A stretch of DNA of 64,000 nucleotides, taken from assembly GCA_032158125.1 (NCBI GenBank), contig JASKOT010000031.1:148295-212294 (forward strand), read 5' to 3'. The stretch comes from Papiliotrema nemorosa. Taxonomy: Eukaryota > Basidiomycota > Tremellomycetes > Tremellales > Rhynchogastremaceae. Both the position numbers and the translations under genes were made by a program. The notes below the pieces were generated by a model, which made no database searches, was not told where the DNA came from, and was given only the letters and a program-made list of their open reading frames with translations. Positions 1 to 11,402 of the stretch are shown here, piece by piece; position 1 is the stretch's first letter, and each line of letters starts with the position of its first letter.

Positions 1-1
1 G

Positions 2-1235
2 GACGACGTGACTGTTATACGTGCCCAAGGGGCTTCTTCGACCTCTGGAAGTCAAACACCGGCAGGTAGTTTGGGCACCATAGCGGTGGACATGGACGAT
101 GTCCTGTGGTGCGTGTTCGGGTAGTGTCACCTGGAAGATAGGCTGATGAATAGTCAGACTAATGGTACGATTGTGGATAGTACGTGCTCGTACCGTCAAG
201 TGGATCGAGCTGATCGTAGTGCACAATGATCTCTTTGGGACACAACCACCCTTGACACTGGCCGACTTTAAGCATTGTGAGTGACAAGTGCGCAGATGAT
301 TCACCGCTCAGCGCAATGTTGAGCGCCGCTTGCTATTGTGAAGACTATAGGAAAACTGACGTGCAGATTTGTATTGGCAGAATCGAGGATGGGGCACGCC
401 CACAGAAACGGTAGACATGGTGGTGAGTGCGGCAGTTCGCCCTGACTCCGCTCTCTTACACTGCGCCCAGGGTGTGTGCTGATTCTATAGACAAAGCTAT
501 ATGCGAATGGACTGTATATGCGAGCTTCCCCCATCCCTGGAGCACTCGAGAACCTGCGTAGACTGAAAGAAAAGGGGTACAGGTGGGTCTTCCCTGCGCC
601 CACCACCACTTTGTCGCTTTTCACGTATCGCTCTCGGTGAAAATGTGGGAGCTGACGCCAGGTTGATCATTATCACTGCTCGATCTGAGAAACAAAGAGC
701 AGGGACGGAAGATTGGTTGGAACAGTACATGCCGGATGGTCCGTCTTAGTTCACCTCTTGGTCTGCATATGTTGACCGTGCAGTGTTCGACGAACTCCAC
801 TTTACCGGCGCATTCCAGCATCTGGACCCTACGACTGAAGAACTTTCAGGTCACGCGGCCAAAAAGGCCGTGGTATCCACCCACAAACGTTCCAAGGCCG
901 ACGTGGTCCATTCCACGGGGGCTTTACTGCTCATCGACGATAGTGCCGAAAACGCCCTTGACGCATCTACAGCGAACCCACCTGTCAAAGTGTTGTTGTT
1001 CGGGAGGTACCCGTGGAACGAAGTTGTCGGTCCGCCTGAAGAAATGGACGAGTTGGACAAGAAGACGTATGTCGAGTGGAAGGAGAGTGGGCAGATGGAG
1101 GAAGTGGAAAAGAGGAGGAGAAAAAGAGTGGAGAGAGGTTGGATGCCCGAACATGTGGAACGTGTGGGTGATTGGGACGAAGTGGTCAAGAGGCTGGAAA
1201 GGTGGGAAGACGAAGGCAGGCCTGCATTCGTTTGA
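2..1235 (+). CDS. HAD-superfamily hydrolase-like protein, 5' truncated by the window
   Basis: Seven exons: <2-108, 154-179, 220-276, 367-422, 491-582, 662-738, 784-1235; 288 residues are visible and the start lies outside the window. Every junction keeps phase and uses GT-AG introns of 40-90 nt. Visible residues 30-36 read DMDDVLC, a HAD motif I with two catalytic-type aspartates; ITARSE follows as a motif II candidate and LLIDDSAEN supplies the paired acidic residues of motif IV. PIPGALENL before ITARSE is the usual cap/return segment. The order resembles the small 5'-nucleotidase-like (NT5C) branch of HAD phosphatases, so a soluble Mg-dependent phosphohydrolase is likely; the substrate cannot be told. 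The C-terminal part is very rich in Lys, Arg and Glu. Its 3' end faces the kinase gene on the other strand. Confidence 0.75.
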
Positions 1236-1549
1236 TTCGCTGGATCCGACAGCATTGTGACATGGAGGGGCCATTGTGTATGTTTAGGAGGATTCATATT
1301 CTCGAGACCAATAGCAAAGCCAATAATGCATTCACTCATCACACCCGCCACTGCTCATTTGGTCTCTTTATACAGCATGATCTAAAGGATGCATGGGTCA
1401 GCGGTCAATGGGAACGCGACTACATATTCGCCGACTCGCGGGATCGGCGGGGTGTAATGACTATGAAGGGGTCTGGTACAAATACAGTGTAGCGCCGAGC
1501 GATCGACTCTCCTTCGCTTCATTATAACAAATTCAATCTTCCTCCAACT
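1236..1549. other. convergent 3' intergenic region
   Basis: This stretch lies between the stop codons of two convergent genes (HAD-like and kinase) and must hold both 3' UTRs. I see no further coding exon, repeat or RNA gene in it. Confidence 0.5.
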
Positions 1550-4100
1550 CTACACGTGCCCGGCGTTGGTTGGTGCCTGCGATAATGGACTCGCCTCCAT
1601 CTTCTTCCCTCTTCGACCAAGCAGTGTTGCTCCTCCCAGGTCGAGGTCGAATCCAGCCTTGTTGCCACCTCGCCCTCGATCACGTTGACCGGCTCGACCT
1701 TCATACAAGACGGCTTCGGCTTCACGTCGATTGGCACCGCCTCGACCGACATAGTTTGTAGTGACGGGCTCTTTGATACCAGCCTTGGCGTTGGCGGCAG
1801 CTCTACCACGGTGCTCTTGGATCTGTCGAGCCACGGCTTCACCATGCTTACGCCTCGCCTCTTCGAGCTGAGTCTCCTCGTCACCTTCCTCTTCCTCTTC
1901 ATTGAGACCTTGCAGGAATCCTCGCTCGCCGGCACCGCCTGGACCGTTGTACGCTCGTCGTCGAGCGCCTTCCTCTTCCATCCTGTGGACAGCGTAGGTG
2001 ATATCGAACGCCTCCTTGAGGGCACCGACACCAGGAGATCGACCTTCTCGGTTGCCAGCTCGCATCGAGGCGAGAAGGGGTGAATCGAGTGGCGCGTTGT
2101 TGGGAATACCAGGGGCTCGAGCGGCAGGCATAGTAGGTGCAACAGATGGTGCCTCTTTGATCCATGGGTGGGCCAAAAACTCGTCAATGGTGTATCGTTG
2201 AGCTGGGTCGACACATAATAAATGGGTGATCAAATCTTTGGCAGAGTGTGAAATGTCGTCCCACCATGGACTGAGAAAGGTGTAGTATCCACGGGCGACT
2301 TTTTCCGTCAAGACGTTGATACTTTCATCGTAGAACGCTAAAGTCAGCACATGGTCTGGCGGGTTTGAAACTCTGCCACTCACGAGGGAAACCACAAAGC
2401 AGTGTATACAGCACGCATCCAAGAGCCCACATGTCAACACTCTTGCTATACCTCTCATCCTTGACAATCTCGGGAGCAGTGTACCCAACTGTACCGCAGG
2501 GCGTCATGGTCTGCTCGTCCCAAACAATTTTGCTCAGACCAAAATCGGCAATCTTGATTCGGCCAATCCCCCCACCACCGATTCCAGGTTGAAACTCTCC
2601 CTCGTCTTCCTTTTCCTCATCATACGGTCGATGAATGGGTTGTTTCGAGGGGATGATAGGAATTCGCTCAAACAACAAGTTTTCAGGTTTTATATCTCGG
2701 TGGACGACACCTCGCTCTTCGTGCAGGTACCGTATACCCTCGGCGACCTGTACAATGACATGCCGAGAGAGGTTTTCCGAAAAGTAGGTGAGCTTGACGA
2801 TTTGGTGGAACAATTCGCCACCTTCCATGACTAGTGACGTCAATCGCGCGGACCTCGTCATTGGGTAAGCGACTTACGCTCGAGAACCAAGAAATAATGT
2901 TCGTCGCTTTCAAAGAAGCTCAGCAGCTTGATGACGCCGGGGTGATCAATCCCGCGCATTATCTGAACCTCTTTCAAGATGTTGGCACGCTGCAGTCAGC
3001 ACCGAACATGTTAACGAGTTGCAAGCGGAGTCGAGAGGTTATGTCCACACAAACATGGCGTCGCCACCGAGCGGCGAGCCGAGAAGAGCGAACAGCCCGA
3101 CGCGACGCTCGAGGGCCAGCGGACGCAGATCAGGTGAAAAGGGGAGTGTTGGTCGTCGTGAGGAAATGAGAAACAAGTACCAACCTCTGTGACTCGAGTC
3201 TTCTTCTTGAAGTTTGCGTTCAGATGTTTGTTTCCGTGCTACAAAGACCACGTCAGTCGAGAGTCGAGGGATAAGGGAAGCGCAAGGGAACCACCAATAG
3301 AGTCGGCTTCGAAGTATTCACAGTGAAAAGAAGGCGCGAAGAACAAAAAGGGAATATCCCTCTTGCCACCTTGATCCCATGCGTGGCCAGCGCAAGGGAG
3401 ACGACAAGAGGGCAGAAGGCTACATACTAAAGAGAGGAGGTAGAAGGAAACTATTCTCACCTGGGACGAGTTGAGTTCGTATTTGCGAACCACCTTGACG
3501 GCAACCTTACGACCCGTCTTGCGTTCGAGGGCTTTGTAGACATTGGAGAATGCACCATCGCCCATCTTTTCTAACAGTCTGTAATCTTCGAGACCCTGGC
3601 AATGTCAGATGGATGGTCGTTTGAGCAATGTCAGGCCTTACCTCGTATACTGGCATCTTGTCGGTCTGGGCTCGCTCCTCTGCCACTATCCGCTCGGCCT
3701 CCTCTCGGTAGTTGGGTGAGTACGCAGGAACCTTCGAAGCGCCATTGGCATTTTGCTGCGCTACACGATGTTAGCTCCGCAGGTCACACTATAGAGAGGG
3801 CGCACCATTTCCAGCAGTTAAGCCTTGAGACGGCATATCGTTATTATAGTAAGCTTGTTGCTTTTGCTGGGGTTGATGTTGCTGTTGAGTCTGAGCCTGG
3901 GCTTTGGAGGCTTTGCTCGATGAAGTTGTTGGTTGTTGTTGCTGTTGTTGCTGTTGACCCGAAGACTGGGCGTGTTTGCCGTGTCGTAGGATTTCTGTAG
4001 AGTCGGTATGAGCCAAAGCGAGAGAAAAGCGGGGGACCAAGGTATCGGTGACCGAAGAGAGGGTCGAAGAGACAGAGGATAGGGTAGACGAGGACGACAT
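1550..4100 (-). CDS. CaMK-group Ser/Thr kinase, RCK/Srk1 (MAPK-activated) type
   Basis: Seven exons on the minus strand: 4100-3806, 3760-3642, 3595-3461, 3238-3185, 2989-2878, 2830-2384, 2337-1550; 649 residues. The kinase domain begins near residue 144 with the glycine loop MGDGAFSNVY, then AVKVV with the ATP-binding Lys at about 172, HRDIKPEN at 282-289, DFGLSK, GTVGYTAPE and GFPPFYDES. The long insert between HRD and DFG and the C-lobe sequence fit the fungal RCK1/RCK2 and S. pombe Srk1 group, which act below the stress MAPK Hog1/Sty1; that pathway link is inferred from the family. Residues 1-98 are Ser/Gln-rich with a polyglutamine tract. The C-terminal tail (about 200 residues) is charged and probably regulatory. 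Two introns, 3239-3460 (222 nt) and 2990-3184 (195 nt), are four to five times the local norm. Confidence 0.85.
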
Positions 4101-4307
4101 GGTGCAACGTCGAGAAGATGGAAGGGTAGTGGATGTGTTTTAGGTGAAAGAAGAGGTGATGTCAGTGAACAGTCTTGATTGGTCACGTTTCGAGGCGGGG
4201 TATAGACCGGAGAAAGGATGGTAGGTGGAGAAGGGAGAAAGGTCGGTGATGACGAGGGGTCGAGGAATAGCATCGGTAGCTTTGACTGCCATTGCGGCGA
4301 GTACAGC

Positions 4308-5205
4308 TCATGCCTCGGATGGGATGGAGAGATGCAGGATGAGAGAGCAGACAACGGGGAACAGAGGGTGGGGAGGTTGATCTCTCTCGCAGTCCCTTTG
4401 GTCTGATCGGCCAGTGACGACATCTGGCAGGGAGGGGTGAAACAACAACAAAGGTACAATCAGACCATTGATCCCAAAGAAAACACTCACGTTTAAAACT
4501 CGACAGCATTTGGTCTCCTAGATTTGCCCGTTCAAGTTTTTCCAATGCCAATCTGTATTCACGATCGTAAGAGCTAGAATGTCGGTGATGTCGTCTGTTG
4601 CTACTCGGCGAGGACGTTCTGCTCGTAGGATTCAGATCGTCTGACAATGGTACGATGGCTGATGGAGATCGAGGCGGAGGAATAGGCGATGACCTGGTCG
4701 TACTATCACAATCGTCTGAAGGGGTCGTCGAGCTTGTCCCTTCTCGTGGGGTAGGAATGGTACGAGGCGGAAAGGTGATGATAGATGCCGTTGGTGAGAT
4801 GCCTGAAGATGGTAGTGGTGGAGAGGGGGACGACAGGGTGATCAAAGTGTGATTGATCAGCGACGAGAGGTGTCGATTCCGTGGTCCTTATCGAGGCTGG
4901 ACTTTGTTGATACAGCACAAACGGAACTGTGAATTGTCTATGTATCTAACCGGGTGGAAGAGAAGCTTGTTGAGGTGATTGTTGTCGAGAGGGGGGTTTG
5001 AATTGTGTGATTCCAATGAAATATCGGGTCGAAGCAGCTGCAAAGGTGGTGATGAGAAAGCAGCAGCGAGTAGAGGTCTTGAGGCGTCGTCGACGTCAAT
5101 TGCATCAGGCGATGACGACGGTGATGACGCTCCCTCCCTGGCCTCCTGGGCGCCACCGAACAAAGGGTCGTGCCTGAGGGTGTTACCGAGCTGATTCGGG
5201 TCCAT
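4308..5205 (-). CDS. hypothetical low-complexity protein
   Basis: Proposed exons 5205-4923, 4886-4491 and 4423-4308 give 264 residues. The start MDPNQLGNTLRHDPLFGG looks coding; the middle is Ser/Pro/Thr-rich; a charged helix-like segment (YDREYRLALEKLERANLGDQ) lies near the end of exon 2. The 36-nt first intron (4887-4922, donor GTTTGT) is needed to keep the frame. Exon 3 is weak: its sequence is not obviously conserved and a different acceptor would change the C-terminus. I do not recognise the family. It lies about 200 bp upstream of the kinase start on the same strand, and could conceivably be misjoined, but no in-frame link to the kinase was found. Confidence 0.4.
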
Positions 5206-5584
5206 TACAACTCGTTTACAAACAGACCACCGCCATTAGAAATCACTTTGTAATCCCCGACGCGTCTCTCAGTCTCGGCCCAGATGGGGTCCTTTCCCAT
5301 TGGAGCCGCCACTCCAACCTGGGACAGCCTCCTTTGACGTCACTTTTGTTGACGATCTTGGACCTCCTCGGCTCTTGATGAATTGCTAAGACCACTGGTC
5401 ACGGCCCACTTGCAATCTAGCCCGACTCCAAGATCGCTTGAATGACCTCAAGTCGTGGAGCGTGGTCATGGTTCTGAAGCAGGTTGGCTGTGGCACCTGT
5501 GGACGATATTGGATTGGCGTCTGGGCAGACGAAGATGCCCAGCTACATGGCTCTACACTTCAGGACAATCTACATGAAAGATGT
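5206..5584. other. intergenic, upstream of the 264-residue protein
   Basis: It carries the presumed promoter of the minus-strand low-complexity gene and the 3' flank of the GT32 gene. No convincing coding exon, TATA box or RNA gene was seen. Confidence 0.4.
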
Positions 5585-7088
5585 CTACCTCTCTTTTTCT
5601 CTACTGATATCCAATGACCTTAATGTCCTAGCTGCTCGTCCATCTCCAGCAGTCCAGCTGCCATATCTCCTATACACTTCTTCTGACTCACTCTCCTCGT
5701 CTCCTTTGCTCAGACCAGTCCCGCTGCCAGCCCCATCCTGCTTGCCGGAATTCCGCCAACGCCGTTCTTCTCCTGGTTCTCTGAACCGGCGCACCATTCG
5801 TGTAAAAGACGTTTCTATTGTCGTTATTGTAGAAGGGTCCAATGCGTTCAAGTGTTTCCGTGCGACACTCTCCCATGCGTGGTAGCTGGTCATCAGTGGT
5901 AGTCTACGGGGAGGGAAGTACGACTCACGCAAGCTGTCCAGAAGCCTCAAAATCGTACTCTGTGCTTTCGTATACTGCATGTATATGGTCGTCACTCCAT
6001 AATGGCCAGAAGAATGCCCTGTCGGACAAAACCGTCACTGTTGTCGGGTACAGCTTTGCCAATGTCCACGGCATCTCCTGTCACATCAGCTGCAACCTTT
6101 CAACGATTGGCGATCGCGTCCACTCACGACGGAATGCTCTGTCCACTTTGTCTCGTCGAACCCTTCATAGCTGTTCAACCACCTGTCGACAAAGACCGAG
6201 TTTGGTCTTGATATTATAATTGCGTTACACAATCCCTTTGGATCCATCTCTCTATCCCCGCGTAACAGACTCAATGTTCTGGCTTCCATTCCCAAGACCG
6301 TGTCGTACGAATACAGCGATAAAGGTGCAAAGGGCCGGATGATAAAAGTGTCAATGTCAAGGTACACCCCTCCGTACTGTTGCAACACCTCTAGACGTAT
6401 TATATCTGCCTTGTGTGCGTACTTTGGTCAGCAACGCTCTTGATGCCAATTCTGAAAAGTACTCACATGGCGTACAGGCCTCTTTTCCGATCCAATCTCG
6501 GTTACCTGCCTCGCCTGGTGGACCTCTACCATCCCCCTCTTGATACCCATCTCGTCTATCCACCCTTCCCAATTGATCACTCGGTCCCACCAATACCCCT
6601 GGGGTTCTCTTATACAGTGAAACAACACCCTATCCGGCTTGAGCACTGTCAATGCCGAGCGCATGGCGAGGTACGCAAAGTAAGGGAAATCCGGCTGAGG
6701 GGTCATATCGAGTCCATAGACGTAATGGACAATGTTGGGTATAGGATCTGCAGGTTGCGGTAGACCCGGTACAGGTGGGGATAATGTTGTAGGGGGCGGA
6801 GGGAGTGATATAGGGAGGTAAGAGGGTAATTCCACTGGTCTGCGCGTGTAGACGGAAAGGAAAGTCGGGTAGTGTATGCCTAGCAGGAACCCAGCCAGAA
6901 GTATCACCGCTGGAGGGACAAATTTGAAAAGGACTGATTTGGCTGTACATGCTGATGGCTGTAACAAGTCAGTACACCATGGTCAAGTACACAAGGGAGA
7001 CCCAAAAACTTGCTGGAGGTTTTCCATCCCGCGTCATTGGGACATATTCCGGTGATGGACCCGAGGTGGGTATGTACAGCCCGTACAT
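5585..7088 (-). CDS. GT32-family glycosyltransferase, type II membrane protein
   Basis: Exons 6958-6467, 6409-6128, 6077-5929 and 5885-5585 are well supported; a first exon near 7088-7002 (starting MYGLYIPTSG) is tentative because its donor is not canonical-looking. Total about 436 residues. After a short cytosolic tail comes one hydrophobic segment (FVPPAVILLAGFLLGI), a Pro-rich stem, then the catalytic part: IPNIVHYVYGL, ADIIRLEVLQQYGGVYLDID with the metal-binding DxD, NAIIISRP, and RAFFWPLW near the end. This is the DXD sugar-binding family to which Och1-type and other Golgi mannosyl/galactosyl transferases belong. It probably acts in the Golgi on glycans or capsule-type polysaccharide; donor and acceptor cannot be read from sequence. 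The C-terminus after the catalytic part is charged and acidic/basic mixed. Confidence 0.8.
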
Positions 7089-7734
7089 CTCGACTCGAGG
7101 TGAATCGTGCTGAACAGACAGAAATAACCAGAAAAGATTCTAGGGCAGTCGAGTGGAGAGTCGAGATTATGGTCGTGTTGCGAGAAGGGGTCGAAATGGC
7201 AGAAGCGGTGTCGGAGTGACCAGACTGCGCGGGTGTGTTTCGTGTCGATGACAGCAGCGAAATTTATGATACTCTTATGATCGATCCGCAACGGAACGGC
7301 CTCTCCAGTAGGAGAATGTGTATGCCAATGCAGGGAATGGTAAGATGAGATCTGTCTGTGCTATTCTTTGTCTATGCAAGTGATGATTTCGAGGTGTGTT
7401 GTCACCCAAGTTTGTACGCATATATTAGATGATACTTTTTCACGCAGCGAAACAAAGTGGTGCGCCGTGTCAACTGCGTAAAGTCCTGGAATAAGGCTAA
7501 TCATTCCAGGGTCCACGAAGGGGGCCATCGTCATGAAACAAGGGGGCGAGCACCCAGACACCACGAGCGACTCGAGGCATAGCCGCCGCCACCCGCGTAA
7601 TCTTTGCCCCTCTAAACTGTAATTGACATTCTACGCCGCTGCGGGGCAGCAGCACCTCCCCACCTTGTTTTCCACAGTCAAATGCACAGCTGCATACAAC
7701 GCAGCAAGCTAACTAGAACCCATAGGATGAGGTG
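7089..7734. other. intergenic between GT32 5' end and MutY 3' end
   Basis: It contains the presumed promoter and leader of the GT32 gene. I found no coding exon with conserved sequence. A possible extra upstream GT32 exon cannot be excluded. Confidence 0.4.
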
Positions 7735-9784
7735 CTACTCCCTCTGTGGCATTCCCGGCATCATGATCTTTCTCACGACGACCTTTTCTTCGGCTTTGAC
7801 CATGACAACTTTCGACGTCTTGGCACTGCTTGGCTTGTCAATCTTCCCCTTGGCTTTCACCCTCGCCGAGGTGAGTCCTGATTTACCCCGATTTACCCCA
7901 GAAGACGAAGAGTCAAAGTTGCCCCATGATCCGTAAACTTGAGACCAAACCTTCTTCACGCCCGTCCCGATGTTTGCGCTCTCCACTCCTGCTTCGTCGA
8001 GCCATATCCCCTGTGAGGAAGGGGGAATGGAGTCGGATCTGAGAACCACGTGCAAAACATGATACGTCATGTTGATGTGTGAAAAGATGTGCGGTATCGG
8101 GTCGTAGCGTGTGATGCGCGTTGTAATGTTATTCAAGTCATCCAGCGACATGTCGAGAAGCTTGGCTACCTTTTCGAGCGCAACACCTTTCCGTGCATCT
8201 GGATCGCACTTGTTCGGTATGGGGGCCGAGGGCGGCTCGAACAGCCCTGCTAGCAGTCCTGATCTTCAGACAAGAATCCAAGGCAAAAGTTTGAGCTCAC
8301 CCTTTTCAGGCCGTTTGGTGAAGAGCCATTGGCGGTTTGCTGGAGTCTCACATTCGACAATGCAAACAATCTCACTCTCCTCTCGAGATACCTTTTTCTC
8401 CTTTTTCATTGGGAATATAGCGACTGACGGTATCGTTTTCCCCTCGCCAGGTATCGGTGCACACAACGTACATTCCTTCTTACCAGTCTGAGGTTTCTCT
8501 GACAACTCTTGGTATGCCTTGCAAGCGGGTTTAAGTGGACAAGCGGCACAGTCTGGATTGACCGGTTTGCACACCTGACTCCCTAGCTCCATCAAGGCCT
8601 GACGGTGAGATAACTCCATGTATCGAGGGGGTACATACCTGGTTCCAATCCCCCGTGATGCCCTTTTCTTCGGGCAGAACCTCCACCAGATCCTCTGCAG
8701 CCGTCCAAAGAAATTTAATGGTCGCTGGAGCGGTTTGTGGTGCGTGTACGGCCAGTAGACGGGTGAACAGCCTATGTATGTTGCCGTCCACCTAGATGTC
8801 AGCCTGGGTTACACATATCCCGATCAGGGCTCACAATCGGCGCTCGCATTCCATACGCCATGGACGTGATCGCTCCAGCGGTATATCTGCCTACTCCATC
8901 TACCTCTTTTTCCAAATCTCCCGGATCTCGAGGTAGCCGACCTGACCATTAATCTTCATGAACCTGCGCAAGCAGCTCACCGTTGAGTTTTGCATTCCCC
9001 ATGACTGTCTGTGCGCCTTTCAAAAGCGATCTGGCACGACGATAGTAACCCAGACCCCGCCAAGCCGCGTTGACCTCCTCGACATCGGCCTTCGCTAGAT
9101 CAGCTATCGTAGGCCACCGTTCCATCCATCGATGCCAATAGTCTATCACCTACAGCTTAGCCTCTCGCAACTTGTGACGTGGTCAACTTACGGTGGCTAC
9201 TTGAGTTTGTTGAAGCATGACTTCGGATACTTTGGATTAGTTGAGCACCAGTGTTGCCAGACTGGGATACACTCACCCCAAATCTAATCTATCAGTTTGA
9301 TTCCCGTACAACCTGTCGACTCACTTCATACGCTCTCTGTCCCTTCTCTTGCAGACTTAGAGAATGATCGTATCTCTTTCTCCATGGCATTCCTCTCTTC
9401 TCCCTACTAATTAGCTGGATCCAAGTTGAAACCTGACCTAACGCCTTCGAACCAGTTCAACAGCTCTCTTTGAAGCTTTGCTACCTCTGATATCGAGTGA
9501 TACTCCACCCCATGAGATCGGTGAATGAAGGTGCCAACATCCTCGATGTCTGCTAGATCGCCTTTGGACTCGATGATCTTGGTCTTGATTACGGTCTTGA
9601 TCTTTGACTTGACCGTTCGAGCCCGTTTAGCAGGTGGGGGAGAGGGTTCAAAATCGCTAGGCTCGGAATCGGATACGGTGTGATACGAAGCTGTCGGTGA
9701 CGAAGCGATTTTCCGAGGCATGTTGGGAATTCTTGTCGGATGGGTCGATGATCTGAGCAGGAATCTAGTCGTTCTTATTCCCAT
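7735..9784 (-). CDS. MYH1: A/G-specific adenine DNA glycosylase (MutY/MUTYH)
   Basis: Nine exons: 9784-9438, 9394-9325, 9283-9277 (7 nt), 9229-9192, 9149-8981, 8941-8835, 8791-8639, 8598-8301, 8258-7735; 570 residues. The enzyme removes adenine mispaired with 8-oxoguanine. Seen in order: GMPWRKRYDHS, IWVSEVMLQQTQVAT with the catalytic Glu, a helix-hairpin-helix VDGVGRYTAGAI, VDGNIHRLF with the catalytic-type Asp, and the 4Fe-4S loop with spacing C-x6-C-x2-C-x5-C (CKPVNPDCAACPLKPAC). The C-terminal part is the NUDIX-like 8-oxoG reader. The first start (9784) adds an Arg-rich acid-free leader before a second Met at 9721, suggesting mitochondrial and nuclear forms. It diverges from the PI31 gene. 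Confidence 0.93.
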
Positions 9785-10014
9785 CTACCGTACTCGTATG
9801 GGACAATTTTGGTCGATCTCTGGACGTGCAGTTTGACGCGAATGTGGAGGTCCCCCCAGTCACGACTCACGTGTTTCATGTCGGACCCCTTCTTCCGACG
9901 GAAAGAGACTCAAAGGAGCTATAGGAGGGCTATGACTGCACACCGTCACCGTCGGTGACTATAGACCTGGACACTGAAGATCATTCCGACTACCTATCAG
10001 CCAAGTGGGCAATC
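9785..10014. promoter_or_regulatory. divergent promoter between MutY and PI31-like genes
   Basis: Only 230 bp separate the two start codons, so both promoters and leaders must lie here. No TATA box stands out on either strand. Confidence 0.5.
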
Positions 10015-11402
10015 ATGACTGACCCGCTATCGAGTGAGACCGTACTAAATCTCTTGCCAACTCTTCTACCCCGCTCGACCTCCTCGCCCTTGCCTCGACC
10101 TACCGACGTCATAGCCGCTCTGGTCCATGCCATCCATACCGCACTCGACTTTCGTCTCATCAATCGACCTCAGGCCGCCCCGACCCAAGACGGTACCACG
10201 TCCGTGAGCGAAGAACGGGACATCGACGATACAGCTTCAGAAACCGAAACAGCCGTCGAACATGATGATGATGCCCCTCAGTCCGAGGGAGCTTTACCAC
10301 AAGAATGGAACAGCCGGGGAGAGGATACCTATTCTTTCGAGTATAGGCATGAACAGAGCTCACTGGTGTTTCGAGTGAGAGTGGGCAGGATGGGGGGAAG
10401 AGTTCAAGTGGATGCTACCGCCGAGGTGAGTCGTGTTGGATCTATGGCTGAGGCTACGCTGACATACCACAGGACGGAGAACCAAACTCGCTCAGTGTCG
10501 TGTTGGCAGATCTGGTCGACCCTTCAGCTTTCCCGATACCTAGTTCTGCCACCTCAGCTCGGCCTGAGGAATCTTCCTCGTCCGCCGAGGGTCCAGCAAA
10601 GAGCCTTGGGTTAAGATCCATGGAAAGGTGAATCCAGTCACAACAGGTTCAACGCGCCGAGCTAAAGGTGCAGTGTGAAAACATTCATCGAAAAGTACAA
10701 GAGAGACATCATTGCAAAGATCCTGCCTGGCTTACAGAGGGACGGCTATACAGAATCGTCAGTCTGCCTTCCGCCTCTCACACGCTTCGGCTGACTCTCA
10801 GCTCGTCCAGCTCTGGTCCTCGGAATCCTCCCCCATCTCGACCTGGCAACAACCCTGAGCCAGCGCGACCTGACGTCCCCGACCCTCTGCTCGATCCGAC
10901 ATTTCTCGGTCCCAATGGGCGTAGACCCAACCCCGCTTCCATAGGTCATCGAGATTTAGATCCACAGGGTATACATCCAGGACCCATGGGACCTGGTGCA
11001 GAAGGCGGAGGGATGTTTATGGACTTTAATCACCCACTGTTCGACTCTGGAAGGCGTAATGACCCCGATTTCGCCGGGCCTGGCGGATCTATTCAGCCCC
11101 CAGGAGCGAGATGGGACCCTGTGGGACCAGGTGTGGGTGGAGGGCCAAGGTTCCCCGGAGCGGGTAACAACCCATTGAGCGGGATGGGAGTGGGTGATGG
11201 TGGGAGATGGGGTGATGAGATGCCCCCTCCTGGAGAGTTTGGACCTGATATGGGTATAGGTGGACCGAGGGGCGGAGGTGGACGAGGCAGAGGAGGTTTC
11301 GGCGGGTCAGGTGGATTCGGTGGACTGGGAGGGGGAGGAGGGGGGTTTGGAGGTGGCGGAATGGGAGGTGGGTTTGGTGGTGGGGGAGGAATGTTTATGT
11401 GA
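10015..11402 (+). CDS. PI31-like proteasome regulator
   Basis: Exons 10015-10425, 10473-10627, 10668-10757 and 10802-11402; 418 residues. The N-terminal half holds a PI31 FP-like fold (DVIAALVHAIHTALDFRL, then acidic linker, then SLVFRVRVGRMGGRVQV). The C-terminal half is the Pro/Gly-rich PI31 region with the hallmark HRDLDPQG followed by GGGMFMDFNHPLF, then long glycine/arginine repeats. PI31 proteins bind the 20S core particle and modulate its assembly or activity. The chain ends GGGGMFM, hydrophobic-aromatic-X like the HbYX tails of proteasome partners but with Phe for Tyr. The start at 10015 was chosen because it begins the conserved part; an upstream in-frame stretch lacks an ATG closer to the promoter. 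Confidence 0.85.

Noticed and set aside
736..1260. 174-codon plus-strand frame overlapping the HAD-like last exon
   Set aside because: It is a shifted frame of the conserved exon 7, rich in Trp and Arg as expected for a shadow.
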